64,000 bases of DNA from Picochlorum sp. 'celeri' (lineage: Eukaryota > Chlorophyta > Trebouxiophyceae): the NCBI GenBank assembly GCA_010909725.1, contig JAACMV010000005.1:372001-436000 (forward strand), written 5' to 3'. The notes under the pieces are model-generated. The model was given only the letters and a program-made list of their open reading frames with translations. It made no database searches and had not been told where the DNA came from. A program made the position numbers and the translations under genes. Positions 9,263 through 19,025 of the stretch are shown piece after piece (position 1 is the stretch's first letter; each line of letters begins with the position of its first letter).

Positions 9263-11584
9263 TCAGACTGATGAGGAGACAATCTTATCCAGCGCGATCG
9301 GGTCCAAGAGGATTGGTTCATCACATTGCTCTGCAGCTGTGATCGAGAGTCTATCAAGAAGCTCGGTCATGCTCATGGGGTCATTAGTGTGACTGGAAAG
9401 CTGTTGTTTGATGAGGTGGCAGTCCACTTGAATCTGCTGAAATGCTGCCTTGGAGAGCTGGAGCGACTTGATCATGTCGAGTTCCGTCATGATGGTATGC
9501 TCTATTATTTCCCATATCCGCGCATGTGGCTTTTGTGCATCCGTATCAGCCATCCCCACTGTAGCGTAATCAGTCTCCACACGAAGGCATGCCTGGACAA
9601 GAGTCGTTGCAATGGTGCTGGGGCTCAAAGGAGGGGTGGATGATGCCGCAAGGACTTGGTCCAATGTTCCTAGTGAATCTTTTAATGTCTTTTTTATGAG
9701 AACTACATAGTGTGTCCCCAGCGCATCGATCGTTGCCTGTATGTCTGGTCCATGGGAGTGGTCAAATTCACTCACAGGAGAACCTGGCTGGCGGTTTGGT
9801 GATACGAGCACAATACCTTTGCATACGTCCTTCACCTTGTCTTGCATAAAGTCAGACATCCGACCAAGTGTATTGGAAAGACAAAGGCTCGCCAGTGGGG
9901 CCTTTGTTCCGATTAATGTTGTGGGAACAGAGTATGCGTGTTCCAGCATCATGACTGGGCTGGTAGCCTGCCTTGTCGAATCCATGCTGATATCCACAAT
10001 GCGTGCCGCAAGGCTCCCAAGATGCATGGTTGTATCACTCCACGAATGTATAATACTTTTCAACAGAAAATCTACCCATTCTTCCTGAATCCATCGATGG
10101 ACTACCCACGTCATGCCACAGGACTGGATGATGCCAAAGTCTTGTCTTGCCTGCACATCCAGAGCCTTCATATCCATCTTCAAAAACCGGTATGAGTTCG
10201 GATCGTCGCCCGTACTATAACTCATCACTATTTTCATCATGATTTGCTTCACTCCTTTGAACCAGCGAGCACCGATGACAGAAAACACTGCCCTCACATG
10301 GCTGTCAAGAATATCTCCAACCAAGACATGCAATGCATTGACAGCCAACGCTTCAGGGACAAGCTCATCTAGTGACATCGAGTGTCTTCTAAGTGTATCC
10401 AACATAAGATATACGGGCTCAACCTGCAGAGGATCATTCTGATTCAAAACCTCTTCTGGTGATACAGGGCGCTCCAACTCCATCCCTGATATATCCATGC
10501 CTCCAACAAGGGCCACCACATGTACCATCTTGGCCATCACACACGACCGGATCGACTCGTGAATAGTATTTAAATATTCTCTCACAACATCTACAACATC
10601 ATCCCTGGCGGATGAATGGAACAACTTTTCAGAGATTCTCACCATTGGCCCAATAAGAGACTCAACCAAATGAAACACATTGGAATCCACAACACCAACC
10701 ATATCGTGCAACGTCTCACACGCTTCTAGCATCTCTATGAAAATATGTACCTCATGTTTGATTTTAGACCGCTGCGATGCCAAAAAGATCCCCACTAGCG
10801 AATCTGTTGGTTCATCCAACGTGGCAAGCATCATCACCACCGAGTCATCATTCTTTCCATCCGATTCCCCCATGAGCTTGGTCCGTAGCGATTCCACCAT
10901 CAAACTTCTATATATTTCAATCTCATCTGATATCTCTCGAATCGCCGCATGATCCTTACTATATGCTGCAAGCACAGGCTTTGCATCAGCATACAACTCC
11001 ACAGCCACATCATAGGCCCCTCTGTCAACAGCAACCTTCATCTTCCTAGGAACCTTGAACAATAACGCTAATTTGTGCAACATAGTACGGGATTGGTTCA
11101 TATCAATAATCACCCGCTGCTGCTCATTCAATGCATCATCAATGTCCTTACTTTGTGACACCACGCGAGACACCAACGAATCCAGGGTGTGTAGCTGTGC
11201 ATCCAACCCTTCCAGCGCTCCAGCCAAATCATCCACCACGCTACTTGCTTCAACAAATCTACTATATGACTCATACACGATATTACGCAGCTCTATATCC
11301 GCATTCCCGGCCTCCGTTGCCACTCTTCTTTCCTCCTCCAAGAGCTCTCCCAACCTCTTTTCCTTGACCAGCTTATTCACGTGTCGTTGCACATCAGCCC
11401 GCCCCAATAAAACAAGATCTAAATCTCCTTCTTCTGGATGTATATAAGAGGAATCATCCTCGCTGTACTCTGTCCCGACGATGCCTTCCTTGTCCTGTGA
11501 ACTGTAATAGGACTGAAGGAGGGAACGAACCTTTTGAGCCTGTTGCTCGCTCTTCCCAGGAGTATGAGTATGACTATCTCCCAT
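9263..11584 (-). CDS. VPS51: VPS51 subunit of GARP/EARP tethering complexes
   Basis: A single exon encoding 773 residues. VPS51 belongs to the CATCHR tethers that dock endosome-derived vesicles at the trans-Golgi network (GARP) or recycling endosomes (EARP). The N-terminus shows the family signature: a short LLQSYYSS peptide, then an acidic stretch, LVKEKRLGELLEEE, and a helical segment with IVYESYSRFVEASSVVDDL. The coiled region to about residue 200 ends with a GAYDVAVELYADAKPVLAAY-type motif as in animal and plant VPS51. The rest is helical-rod sequence. Length matches the family. The start is the only early ATG before the conserved peptide. Confidence 0.85.
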   Translation of the reverse strand: MGDSHTHTPGKSEQQAQKVRSLLQSYYSSQDKEGIVGTEYSEDDSSYIHPEEGDLDLVLLGRADVQRHVNKLVKEKRLGELLEEERRVATEAGNADIELRNIVYESYSRFVEASSVVDDLAGALEGLDAQLHTLDSLVSRVVSQSKDIDDALNEQQRVIIDMNQSRTMLHKLALLFKVPRKMKVAVDRGAYDVAVELYADAKPVLAAYSKDHAAIREISDEIEIYRSLMVESLRTKLMGESDGKNDDSVVMMLATLDEPTDSLVGIFLASQRSKIKHEVHIFIEMLEACETLHDMVGVVDSNVFHLVESLIGPMVRISEKLFHSSARDDVVDVVREYLNTIHESIRSCVMAKMVHVVALVGGMDISGMELERPVSPEEVLNQNDPLQVEPVYLMLDTLRRHSMSLDELVPEALAVNALHVLVGDILDSHVRAVFSVIGARWFKGVKQIMMKIVMSYSTGDDPNSYRFLKMDMKALDVQARQDFGIIQSCGMTWVVHRWIQEEWVDFLLKSIIHSWSDTTMHLGSLAARIVDISMDSTRQATSPVMMLEHAYSVPTTLIGTKAPLASLCLSNTLGRMSDFMQDKVKDVCKGIVLVSPNRQPGSPVSEFDHSHGPDIQATIDALGTHYVVLIKKTLKDSLGTLDQVLAASSTPPLSPSTIATTLVQACLRVETDYATVGMADTDAQKPHARIWEIIEHTIMTELDMIKSLQLSKAAFQQIQVDCHLIKQQLSSHTNDPMSMTELLDRLSITAAEQCDEPILLDPIALDKIVSSSV

Positions 11585-11841
11585 GGAATTACTATTTGCT
11601 ATATCTATGACAAAAACCCGAGTTCCCGAGACATGTCATGGAAAACTACATCGTGGCCTGAAGCCTCTTTGCATCTCCTATCAAAGCATACATTTGATCG
11701 GAGATGCTACTATCACAGGATGTTTGGCCTTGTTCAACAGCATGTCCATTGGCCAATGCTGTTGTGCAATTTAAATAAACTACATTGTACAAGTACCGTA
11801 TAAAGGAAGCCTGTGTAAACCTCTGGTCTCTGATATACAGT

Positions 11842-13215
11842 ATGGGTCCGCAAACCGTGGGTGTATGCTCACGCAAACCACGACTGGCGTTTCCAGTCGC
11901 GTCGTCATATTTGTATCAGCCAGGGTTTCGTATACTATCGACCAAAGCTTGCAGGGGTATGCATTGCCTGCCTGCACACGTCCGAGAAGGTCTGTCCACC
12001 ACCACCACCACCACCACCAGCAGCAGAACAAGGAAGACAAGGACAAGCAAGAGCTTGTCTAGAGGGCCACATCGAGTGTATGCAAATGCGACGGAAGACG
12101 AGGCTGCAATCGACAGAAATATCGTAGATACGAGGATTCCCGTGACTGTATTGACCGGGTTTCTTGGCAGTGGGAAGACAACATTGTTGAACAGAATATT
12201 AACAGCAGATCATGGGCATCGGATTGCGGTGATTGAGAATGAGTTTGGTGAAATTGATATTGATAGCGATTTGGTGTCTGTGAAGGAGGATTTGGATCCA
12301 GGAGAGGAGCAGATTCTGATGTTGAACAATGGATGCATCTGTTGTACTGTGCGGAGTGATTTGGTCAATATGCTGTCGACATTGGTGAGGACAAAAAAGG
12401 ACAAATTTGACCGAGTGGTGATTGAGACGACTGGATTGGCGAATCCTGGGCCCATTGTACAGACGTTCTTCTTGGAACAAGAGATTGCTGAGAATATGAG
12501 GTTGGATGGTGTGCTAACACTCGTGGATGCCAAGCATATAGAGCAGCATTTGGATGAGGAGCGAAAGGATGGCACGGTGAATGAGTCTGTGGAGCAGATT
12601 GCGTTTGCGGATAGGATTGTGCTGAATAAAATCGACTTGGTGGATGAAAAAGATGTCGATATGTTGGAGGATAGGATTCGGGATATTAATCGACTGGCAT
12701 CTGTCAAGAGAGCTGAGAAGGCAAATGTGGATATGGAGTATGTCTTGGGAATTGGCGGGTTTGACTTGGAAAAGGTTGATGATGAGATTACAGGGAATGC
12801 ATCCTTGGATGAAGAACACCACCATCATCATGACCATGATCATGAATGTGGGCCCGACTGTACGCATGAGAGCCATGACCATGATCACCACCACCACCAT
12901 CACCATCATCATGGCGATGAGGTGTCTAGTGTGAGCATCACCTTGAAGGGAAATATGAACCTTGACAAGGTAAATTATTGGTTAGGTGGACTCCTTGAGG
13001 TGAAATCAAATGATATATATAGAATGAAGGGTGTCCTCGCGATCAAAGATTTCGACAGAAGATTTGTCTTTCAGGGTGTCCATATGATGTTTGAAGGAAT
13101 GCCAGATAGAGAGTGGAAGCCTGATGAGGAGCGCATCAGTAAAATGGTCTTTATTGGCAGAGATCTGGAAGAAGATATTATTCGAGAAGGTTTTGAACAA
13201 TGCATTGAAACATAA
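11842..13215 (+). CDS. CobW/ZNG1-type GTP-dependent metallochaperone
   Basis: 457 residues from the ATG at 11842; the frame is open upstream without an ATG. The N-terminal 85 residues are Ser/Thr/Arg-rich with a poly-Thr run, suggesting a plastid or mitochondrial transit peptide. The G domain has Walker [10 protein letters not shown] (about 105-113), the family Cys motif GCICC (about 164-168), switch [14 protein letters not shown] and the guanine-specificity motif LNKIDLVD. A His/Asp-rich metal-binding loop lies near residues 311-351, followed by the CobW C-terminal domain ([19 protein letters not shown]). Proteins of this COG0523 family insert zinc or other metals into client enzymes. Which metal and client are involved cannot be read from the sequence. 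Confidence 0.92.
   Translation: MGPQTVGVCSRKPRLAFPVASSYLYQPGFRILSTKACRGMHCLPAHVREGLSTTTTTTTSSRTRKTRTSKSLSRGPHRVYANATEDEAAIDRNIVDTRIPVTVLTGFLGSGKTTLLNRILTADHGHRIAVIENEFGEIDIDSDLVSVKEDLDPGEEQILMLNNGCICCTVRSDLVNMLSTLVRTKKDKFDRVVIETTGLANPGPIVQTFFLEQEIAENMRLDGVLTLVDAKHIEQHLDEERKDGTVNESVEQIAFADRIVLNKIDLVDEKDVDMLEDRIRDINRLASVKRAEKANVDMEYVLGIGGFDLEKVDDEITGNASLDEEHHHHHDHDHECGPDCTHESHDHDHHHHHHHHHGDEVSSVSITLKGNMNLDKVNYWLGGLLEVKSNDIYRMKGVLAIKDFDRRFVFQGVHMMFEGMPDREWKPDEERISKMVFIGRDLEEDIIREGFEQCIET
11997..12030. repeat. CAC/CAG trinucleotide run inside a targeting region
   Basis: An imperfect ACC/CAC then CAG repeat that encodes the poly-Thr/Ser stretch of the CobW-like protein before its G domain. A second His-codon repeat (about 12817-12911) encodes its His-rich loop. 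Confidence 0.7.
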
Positions 13216-13231
13216 AATATGTAAAAAAAAC

Positions 13232-14104
13232 TCATGACTGGACACCAAGCAATGGGTGTGTATCATTGTCATCTGCATCATTGTCTGGATACAGAACCCA
13301 ATGCTGTATCATCAATATTGCATCAAACACAAGAGATATAAGACCCAGACCCATTTTTGCTGGATTTCCTGTGATTGATGAACGGTGCTGTGTTACAATG
13401 GCATCCAGTATTTGCTGTGCAGTGGAGAAGATGCCTCCTTCAGCATCCAAGCACACCTGAATCACAGACCAGCCTTCTGTCGATTGTCTCCTAAAATTGA
13501 GGATGATTTGAGGCATGTATTTAATCAAAGTTATGAAAACCTTGATATATGAGAGTATATAGATGAGTGACATCCAATCAAGTCCGATCCATGACACATG
13601 TAGTCCTAACAGCAATGACAACATGCCACACACAAAACATGTGCTGGCTGCAAACAAAACAGCCATCTTTGATAGAGACTTTCTCGGTGATCCATACAGG
13701 AAACATTGAAGAAAAGCAATAGAAGTCATCACAAATCCATGAAGAGCGAATACGACATCGTTAATATGGACAGCAGGAGGATGCCCATGGATGTCAAAAT
13801 ACTCTTGCCGAATGGCGCAATCCCAAAATAATGCACAGTTGTACACCGAGTAGCACGCAAACCCAAGGAAATTTAAAAGCTGAAAGTCAACGGAGAGCCC
13901 CTCAATGCTCTTTCTTTGATAATTCAAAACAATTTGAGGATAGAAAGATTTGCCCCAGGCTAACAAGTAGGTCCAGCCAAGAACAGAACTCAACCGCCTC
14001 AAGACTGCTGTCTCAATGTACTCGCTCCCAGGAATGACAAGCCCAACCAAAGTCCCGAAAACAATAGGAGACAAGAGCCAGGCGAATATAGTAGTATTCG
14101 ACAT
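13232..14104 (-). CDS. Cystinosin-like PQ-loop transporter
   Basis: A single exon encoding 290 residues with seven predicted membrane spans. Both PQ-loop repeats are visible: KSFYPQIVLNYQRKSIEGLS near residue 52 and KYMPQIILNFRRQSTEGWS near 195. In cystinosins (proton-driven lysosomal cystine exporters) these motifs form the transport hinge. The spacing and the FYPQ/Y-Q-R-K-S-x-E-G-L-S wording match CTNS homologues better than SWEET or KDEL-receptor relatives. Human cystinosin has a long glycosylated luminal N-terminus, and this protein lacks it, as plant homologues do. The likely site is the vacuole. The gene converges on the CobW-like gene, with only 16 bases between stops. Confidence 0.88.
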   Translation of the reverse strand: MSNTTIFAWLLSPIVFGTLVGLVIPGSEYIETAVLRRLSSVLGWTYLLAWGKSFYPQIVLNYQRKSIEGLSVDFQLLNFLGFACYSVYNCALFWDCAIRQEYFDIHGHPPAVHINDVVFALHGFVMTSIAFLQCFLYGSPRKSLSKMAVLFAASTCFVCGMLSLLLGLHVSWIGLDWMSLIYILSYIKVFITLIKYMPQIILNFRRQSTEGWSVIQVCLDAEGGIFSTAQQILDAIVTQHRSSITGNPAKMGLGLISLVFDAILMIQHWVLYPDNDADDNDTHPLLGVQS

Positions 14105-14464
14105 TGTGCCGAGGGAAATATCGATACCCTACACCCACAGTATTATTCAAACCAAGTGGGCCCTTACATTCCCGACGACCGCATTCTCATGATGCGCTAT
14201 ATTCGCATTATAATAGCCAAGGTAATTATTTGTAATAATTTATGACTGGGATAAAGTTCTATAACGTGCAATTGAGAGCTCAAAACGACGAATCATCTCA
14301 CCTCTCCTTAATTAACATACACTGCATTTTCAGTGCAACTGTGTCCATCTTGTGTGCATGTATCATGACAATGTAGGACGCATAATATCATTTTATAATT
14401 TAATACACATATTTAATGACATAGATTCTGTGTACGGGGAATAATCGAGGTCTCACAAGTTGCC
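14105..14464. other. Divergent intergenic region
   Basis: 360 AT-rich bases between the cystinosin-like gene (minus) and the exonuclease gene (plus). Shared promoter space; no other structure is supported. Confidence 0.45.
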
Positions 14465-15971
14465 ATGCCTGTGTCTTTGGCGCAAGAGCAAATATTCGCT
14501 CGTCAAGACACTAGTGAGCCATCCTCGTCCAGAAATCATGTAGAAATTCCAGATGCAGCAGAGAATAGGCATAAAAAGAGTCTGAAACGACGAGCCGCCG
14601 AACTCAAACTTGCCAAGCGTCTCGAAAAGAAGGCAAAAGACAATGCCAAACAGAAAAGCAATCATACTAGTGATATAAAGATATTGATCGATGACTCATC
14701 CTCAGAGGAGGAGGGAAATGCATGCTCATCGGACGTGTATTGGACAAGCATGCCAGTTGTCATGCCTCAGATTCGTGACTGGGTTTCCATCATGAAAAGC
14801 CCATTGCACCTACGACCATCGAGTGAGTGTATATATACAAATGATTCTAGGTCTCTAGATGTGATTGTTGTCGAACGAGATGACCGAATAGACTGGGCAT
14901 TGGAAACGTTGCTTCAGAGCAAGCATGATGATGTTCTTGCTATTGATTTGGAATGGAGACCTGACTCGAAATACTCGGACAATCCAGTCGCTTTGATTCA
15001 AATAGCAAGTGATTCGTGCTGCGTTTTGTTTCGGTGCCATCGCTGGGAAGTTTTGCCAATGCAGTTGCAAAAGCTTTTTGCATCTCACATGACATTCATT
15101 GCCTTCTCATGGGATTCATGTGATGAGAAGAAGATGCAGTCGACATTTGGCTTTGGCAAGAGAGATTTTCGAAATTTTATGGATCTTCAAAACGTCGCTG
15201 CAAGGCTTGGGTACCCAGAGTCATGTGGCCTGTCATCACTGTGCACCAGAGTGTTGGGGCAACCTCTTCCCAAGATGAACCATGTGTCTCGATCTGACTG
15301 GCAGCGGAAAACATTGAATAGAATTCAAATAACGTATGCAGCATTGGATGCATTTATGACTGTGTATGTATTCAAAAAGTTCCGTGCATGGCATGCATCT
15401 TCAATGCCGTGTGCATCCTGCGGGCACCTCATGGGAGCAGAGCTCAGCAGCGGCAATACGTCTTTGATGTCGGCCAAGGTATGTATGTAAAGATATATGT
15501 GTACGCTGTGACGATGAGGATCCTTTTGTCTGATGCTTCATGCGGATATATCAAGACTCTCCTACTCATACTGAGTCCAGCACAATTGTTTTTCTTGTGT
15601 CACATCAAAGGGATGAATGACGATGTTTATATTTATGGGTAATTTGCATCAGGTTTTTTTCTGAATACCTGAAACTGCTATACACCCGACATCCTTTTTT
15701 TTACAAAAAGATTCATTGATCGTGGTGATTATTATTATTATTATCAGTGGCAGTATAGAAAAAATCGTGTTCTTACTAATACTAATAATAATGTATGTTG
15801 CTATTCTTATTGCAGGATGGCATTGCTTGCATGCAATGTGACAAGATGTTCAAATCATGCCACAGCCTCATCTGCCATATGAGCAGCACGGGCCACCAGA
15901 AAACGACGCATCATCAGTGCATCTCGTGCGGCCGAATATCACGCCGCACCATTAGCACCGTGAATGAATAA
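14465..15971 (+). CDS. WRN-type 3'-5' exonuclease with C-terminal zinc-finger module (2 exons)
   Basis: CDS joins 14465..15478 and 15816..15971 across a 337-nt phase-0 intron (GTATGT...TTGCAG); 389 residues. After a basic, Lys/Arg-rich N-terminus comes a DnaQ-like/DEDDy exonuclease domain. Visible elements are the ExoI-like LAIDLEWRP (D and E), a central AFSWDSCDEKKM with Asp, and the ExoIII-like TYAALDAFMTVYVF with Tyr and Asp. The C-terminus adds a CASCG pair at the end of exon 1. Exon 2 adds a C2H2-like CMQCDKMF...HMSSTGH finger and a CISCG pair. The finger would bind nucleic acid. The 3' end of this gene is copied downstream (see repeats). Confidence 0.85.
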
Positions 15972-16183
15972 TACTGCTGTTTACAATAATAACCCCAACA
16001 TATTACTGCCACCATCGGGATCTGGATTCCTCATACCACGAATTGCATGCATTGTTCCAAACATTGCCATTGTAAATGATAAAAGAATCGCAAACACTCC
16101 CATCAATACCTCCCGTATGCTCTTTTTGCACGAGTACATCATCATCAACCCAGGAAAGAAGTATGAAAATATGGAGCATGTTT
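15826..16183. repeat. Duplicated gene-junction segment, copy A
   Basis: This segment spans the end of exonuclease exon 2, its stop and a copy of the amino-acid transporter 3' end on the minus strand. It matches 17094-17430 closely. Copy A keeps the exonuclease intact but truncates the transporter. The match ends near the TCCATATTTTC sequence (minus strand) around 16183. Confidence 0.88.
15981..16183 (-). pseudogene. Truncated copy of the amino-acid transporter C-terminus
   Basis: The last 65 or so residues of the transporter at 17228-18715 are repeated here with about five substitutions. The reading frame and stop codon are preserved. Upstream sequence is unrelated and no N-terminal part exists, so it is a 5'-truncated fragment made by the segment duplication. 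Few changes and an open frame suggest a recent event. Confidence 0.85.
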
Positions 16184-16206
16184 TCTTCAATTCTATATTC
16201 AGCGCC

Positions 16207-16486
16207 AGGGTTTCCATTTTTGGCATATTCCTTCAAAACTATGCCAGATCAAGCTTTCAAGGCATACGTGGTTCGGCAAATATGCCGATTTCAGAAAATA
16301 TGCGTTGGAAATATGCCAGTTGGTCAACAAATCTACTGCACTTTACCCAGAATTCATGAGTGAAACCCCGTGTCGTCATCCCATCAAACTCATTTTGGAT
16401 ATAAAATATCAATATGCCCCGAATATGCCATCAAATATGCCAACTCGTCCGATCAGAGGCAAGAATATGCCAAAACTGGAAACCCT
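16207..16486. mobile_element. MITE-like foldback element with 26-bp inverted ends
   Basis: The left end at 16207-16233, read on the minus strand, matches the right end 16461-16486 with one mismatch and one indel; both contain AATATGCCAAAA and GGAAACCCT. The 280-base interior repeats AATATGCC at least six times. It has no coding capacity. An 18-base perfect palindrome with TATATA core (16481-16498) overlaps the right end. No clear target-site duplication was seen, so the class is uncertain. Confidence 0.55.
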
Positions 16487-16681
16487 ATATATAGGGTTAG
16501 CTAATTCAGCCTAAAATAACGTTATTTATCAGGTTAACCTGATTACCCTTATACACGGGAATCTTGTACAATGGAGAGATTCCACCTCCGACGCATGTTG
16601 GAGAATCCCGAGTATTTGCTGCTAAGTTTGCCACTTTTGAAAACAGATTTCTGAATCTATTTGGGTTTCTCGCCAAACGCA

Positions 16682-16984
16682 ATGATGCACTTTCCCTTGA
16701 GGGGACTCATGGTGGTCTTGTGGTGCATAGCAGCCTGTGTGGTGGCAGAAAAGGCTGGTGATACAATCGCGAAATCAGGAGGAAATCACATTGAAGATGT
16801 TTCCCGGAGTGAGGGTCGCAGAATCAAGTATGTCTTCGTGATTCCTGAAGACCCGGATATAGGACCCTTGATGTTTGAGAGTGATGCTGTGGAGCCCCCA
16901 CTGAGTGGTGTGGGGCCTCTTTGGGCATGGAGCCAGTGTGCATGGGCCCTAGTAGCTTTGTTCATCACGCACTGGACTTTCTAA
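16682..16984 (+). CDS. Orphan small secretory/membrane protein
   Basis: A 100-residue ORF starting at two adjacent ATG codons. The N-terminus has a signal-peptide-like stretch (GLMVVLWCIAACVVA). A hydrophilic 55-residue middle follows, and a hydrophobic C-terminus (WAWSQCAWALVALFITHW) runs to the stop, as in GPI-anchor signals or a second membrane span. No family is recognised. It sits entirely in the insert between the two copies of the duplicated junction. Upstream are palindromic AT-rich sequences, including a perfect 16-base palindrome at 16529-16544. It could be a real gene carried by the insert or a chance ORF. Confidence 0.4.
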   Translation: MMHFPLRGLMVVLWCIAACVVAEKAGDTIAKSGGNHIEDVSRSEGRRIKYVFVIPEDPDIGPLMFESDAVEPPLSGVGPLWAWSQCAWALVALFITHWTF

Positions 16985-17093
16985 TATAGATCGAGATCTA
17001 GACATTGCTGTATAGTTTATCGTTGGAAAAAAACTACCTGTTCAACAAATCGACCACATGGTCTGATGCCGTATTGTTTGTGGGTTGTAGCCA

Positions 17094-17218
17094 CTTGCAT
17101 GCAATGTGACAATCATCTACCATATGAGCAGCACGGGCCACCAGAAAACGACGCACCGCCAGTGCATCGTCAGTGTGGTCGAATATGACGCCGCACCATT
17201 AGCACCGTGAATGAATAA
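17094..17218 (+). pseudogene. Broken copy of exonuclease exon 2 (zinc finger)
   Basis: It retains the HMSSTGHQKTTH-coding region and the end of the exon with its stop. A deletion of about 23 bases removes part of the zinc finger, and a 2-base insertion follows further on (net -21). No upstream exonuclease exon accompanies it, so it is a non-functional remnant. Confidence 0.82.
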
Positions 17219-17430
17219 TACTGCTGTTTACAATAATAACCCCAACATATTACTGCCACCATCGGGATCTGGATTCCCCATACCACGAATTGCATGCATG
17301 GTTCCAAAAATTGCCATGGTAAATGATAAAAGAATCGCAAACACTCCCATGAATACCTCCCGCATGCTCTTTTTGCACGAGTACATCATCATCAACCCGG
17401 GAAAGAAGTAGGAAAATATGGCACATGCAG
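17094..17430. repeat. Duplicated gene-junction segment, copy B
   Basis: Second copy of the segment at 15826-16183, about 1.25 kb downstream in the same orientation. Here the transporter 3' end is intact and the exonuclease exon remnant is damaged. Confidence 0.88.
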
Positions 17431-18715
17431 TGGACCCAATTAATGCTGCCAATGTAAAAATAGAAGGAATGAAAATACTCACGACATAACTTGCAGCGAC
17501 AAAAATCGCTGTCAAACTGTAATACGCCGGCAATGTGAGCTCACACTCATTTCGGCCCCACACCACCTCGACCACAGCATTTCGAACTGCCCACACTTTC
17601 AACACATAGTTGACCTGCAGTGCCAACGCATACGATACCAAAGATACACTAATAATCCACATTGCTGCAGTCTCACCCACCAACATCCCAGTGAATCGGA
17701 TTGTGAGATCTTTCAGCACATCCCCTTGCACATGCTCTCCAAACAAGACATATCCAGCCAAGGCAACCACGGTATACAGCACAGTGACCAAGAATGTGGA
17801 TTGCTTCACCACACCTTTCATGACCCCTACTCTACTATCCCGCAATGAGTTATGAACCGCAACAAGATTAAAATGGCACGTAAAGGCCAACGCGGTCACT
17901 GAAAAAGACGTCAGGCATGATTCCATCACAGACAGTGGCGAACCCCCAGGTGGCCACAGTGCAACACTAGGAATCCCCGACACCCCTTGAACCAGTGCAA
18001 CAAGACACAGCACCGTCAACGTCGCCGTCACATACAGTATCAAATACACTGACGCTCTACTAAACGTTCCAACCCTATCAAGCCTTCTCGGGATGAGCAT
18101 AGGCATGATGATGGTAACTATCAAAATCCCAACCACAAGAGTCCTTGACACATCGGTGTACCCCATCACATATGGAATAATCCCTGACGACCCATCTCCC
18201 ACCAGGATATCCCCAAGAATCACCATATATACCACCATGACCCCGAACACATGAAGAATAATACTCCCCTGAAGCGCTGTATACCCAATGCCACCAAACA
18301 AGTGCCCCACAACTCCACCATAACTATCCTTGCTATGCACCGCACAATTCACCACAATCGTCTTGCAACACACAAACGTACATACTCCAGCAAATAAAGA
18401 TATCATGACCCCTGGAACAAGCCCAATCGTTGCATACGCTTTGGGAAGTGAAAGCATACCAGCTCCAACAGAGGTTAACACTAGATTTGATACAGCCTGC
18501 ACGGCTGTAGAATGCCCATCATGGGGACTCTTCAATTCATCTATACTACTACTACTTGTATATTCTTCTTCTGTTTCTTCTTCATGAAACGGAATCTCAG
18601 CCCCCGCCAACAAGGGTTCTGCGAGCAACGAGTCGACATGTCGACCAGATGAGACCACATGCGGCACTTCTTTGTCATCTTCTTCTCCTCCTCCTCCAAT
18701 CGGTATATTGGCCAT
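17228..18715 (-). CDS. Amino-acid transporter, AAAP/SLC38-like
   Basis: A single exon encoding 495 residues. A hydrophilic acidic N-terminus of about 70 residues is followed by about 11 membrane spans. The first span carries the family signature AVSNLVLTSVGAGMLSLPKA, with the unwound-helix GAGMLSLP typical of LeuT-fold AAAP transporters; GVMKGVVKQSTF lies in the middle. These proton- or sodium-coupled carriers move neutral amino acids across plasma or vacuolar membranes. Direction and substrate are unknown. The last 65 residues are duplicated at 15981-16183. Confidence 0.87.
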   Translation of the reverse strand: MANIPIGGGGEEDDKEVPHVVSSGRHVDSLLAEPLLAGAEIPFHEEETEEEYTSSSSIDELKSPHDGHSTAVQAVSNLVLTSVGAGMLSLPKAYATIGLVPGVMISLFAGVCTFVCCKTIVVNCAVHSKDSYGGVVGHLFGGIGYTALQGSIILHVFGVMVVYMVILGDILVGDGSSGIIPYVMGYTDVSRTLVVGILIVTIIMPMLIPRRLDRVGTFSRASVYLILYVTATLTVLCLVALVQGVSGIPSVALWPPGGSPLSVMESCLTSFSVTALAFTCHFNLVAVHNSLRDSRVGVMKGVVKQSTFLVTVLYTVVALAGYVLFGEHVQGDVLKDLTIRFTGMLVGETAAMWIISVSLVSYALALQVNYVLKVWAVRNAVVEVVWGRNECELTLPAYYSLTAIFVAASYVVSIFIPSIFTLAALIGSTACAIFSYFFPGLMMMYSCKKSMREVFMGVFAILLSFTMAIFGTMHAIRGMGNPDPDGGSNMLGLLL

Positions 18716-19025
18716 TATTCTTCTTCTTCAGTCTGTATTCCTGTAAAATAATAATAATTTCGGGATGGCAAATGCGCGCACGATACGACTGGTAGTAGTA
18801 GAAATTTTCAAAGGATTAAGCAATCGCTTCTTTTTTCTTCGCCAAGAAAAAGTGTATATACACTCGAGTCGAGTTTTACTATACAGGATCAGATCCTTCA
18901 CCAACCAATTGTATATGCATGTGTATAGTACATACGGTATTCCATCGATTATTATTATTATTACAGCAATGAATGAATACAGCAATACAACAATTGTTTG
19001 CAAACTACAATGGGAAAGAGTGTTC
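18716..19025. other. Intergenic region with ATT microsatellite
   Basis: About 310 bases between the transporter start and the CBS gene end, both on the minus strand. It contains an ATT trinucleotide run (about 18949-18963) and a likely transporter promoter; nothing else is supported. Confidence 0.4.

Noticed and set aside
12817..12911. Dense His-codon repeat as a possible artificial tag or contamination
   Set aside because: It lies in frame in the CobW family position where His-rich metal loops are normal.
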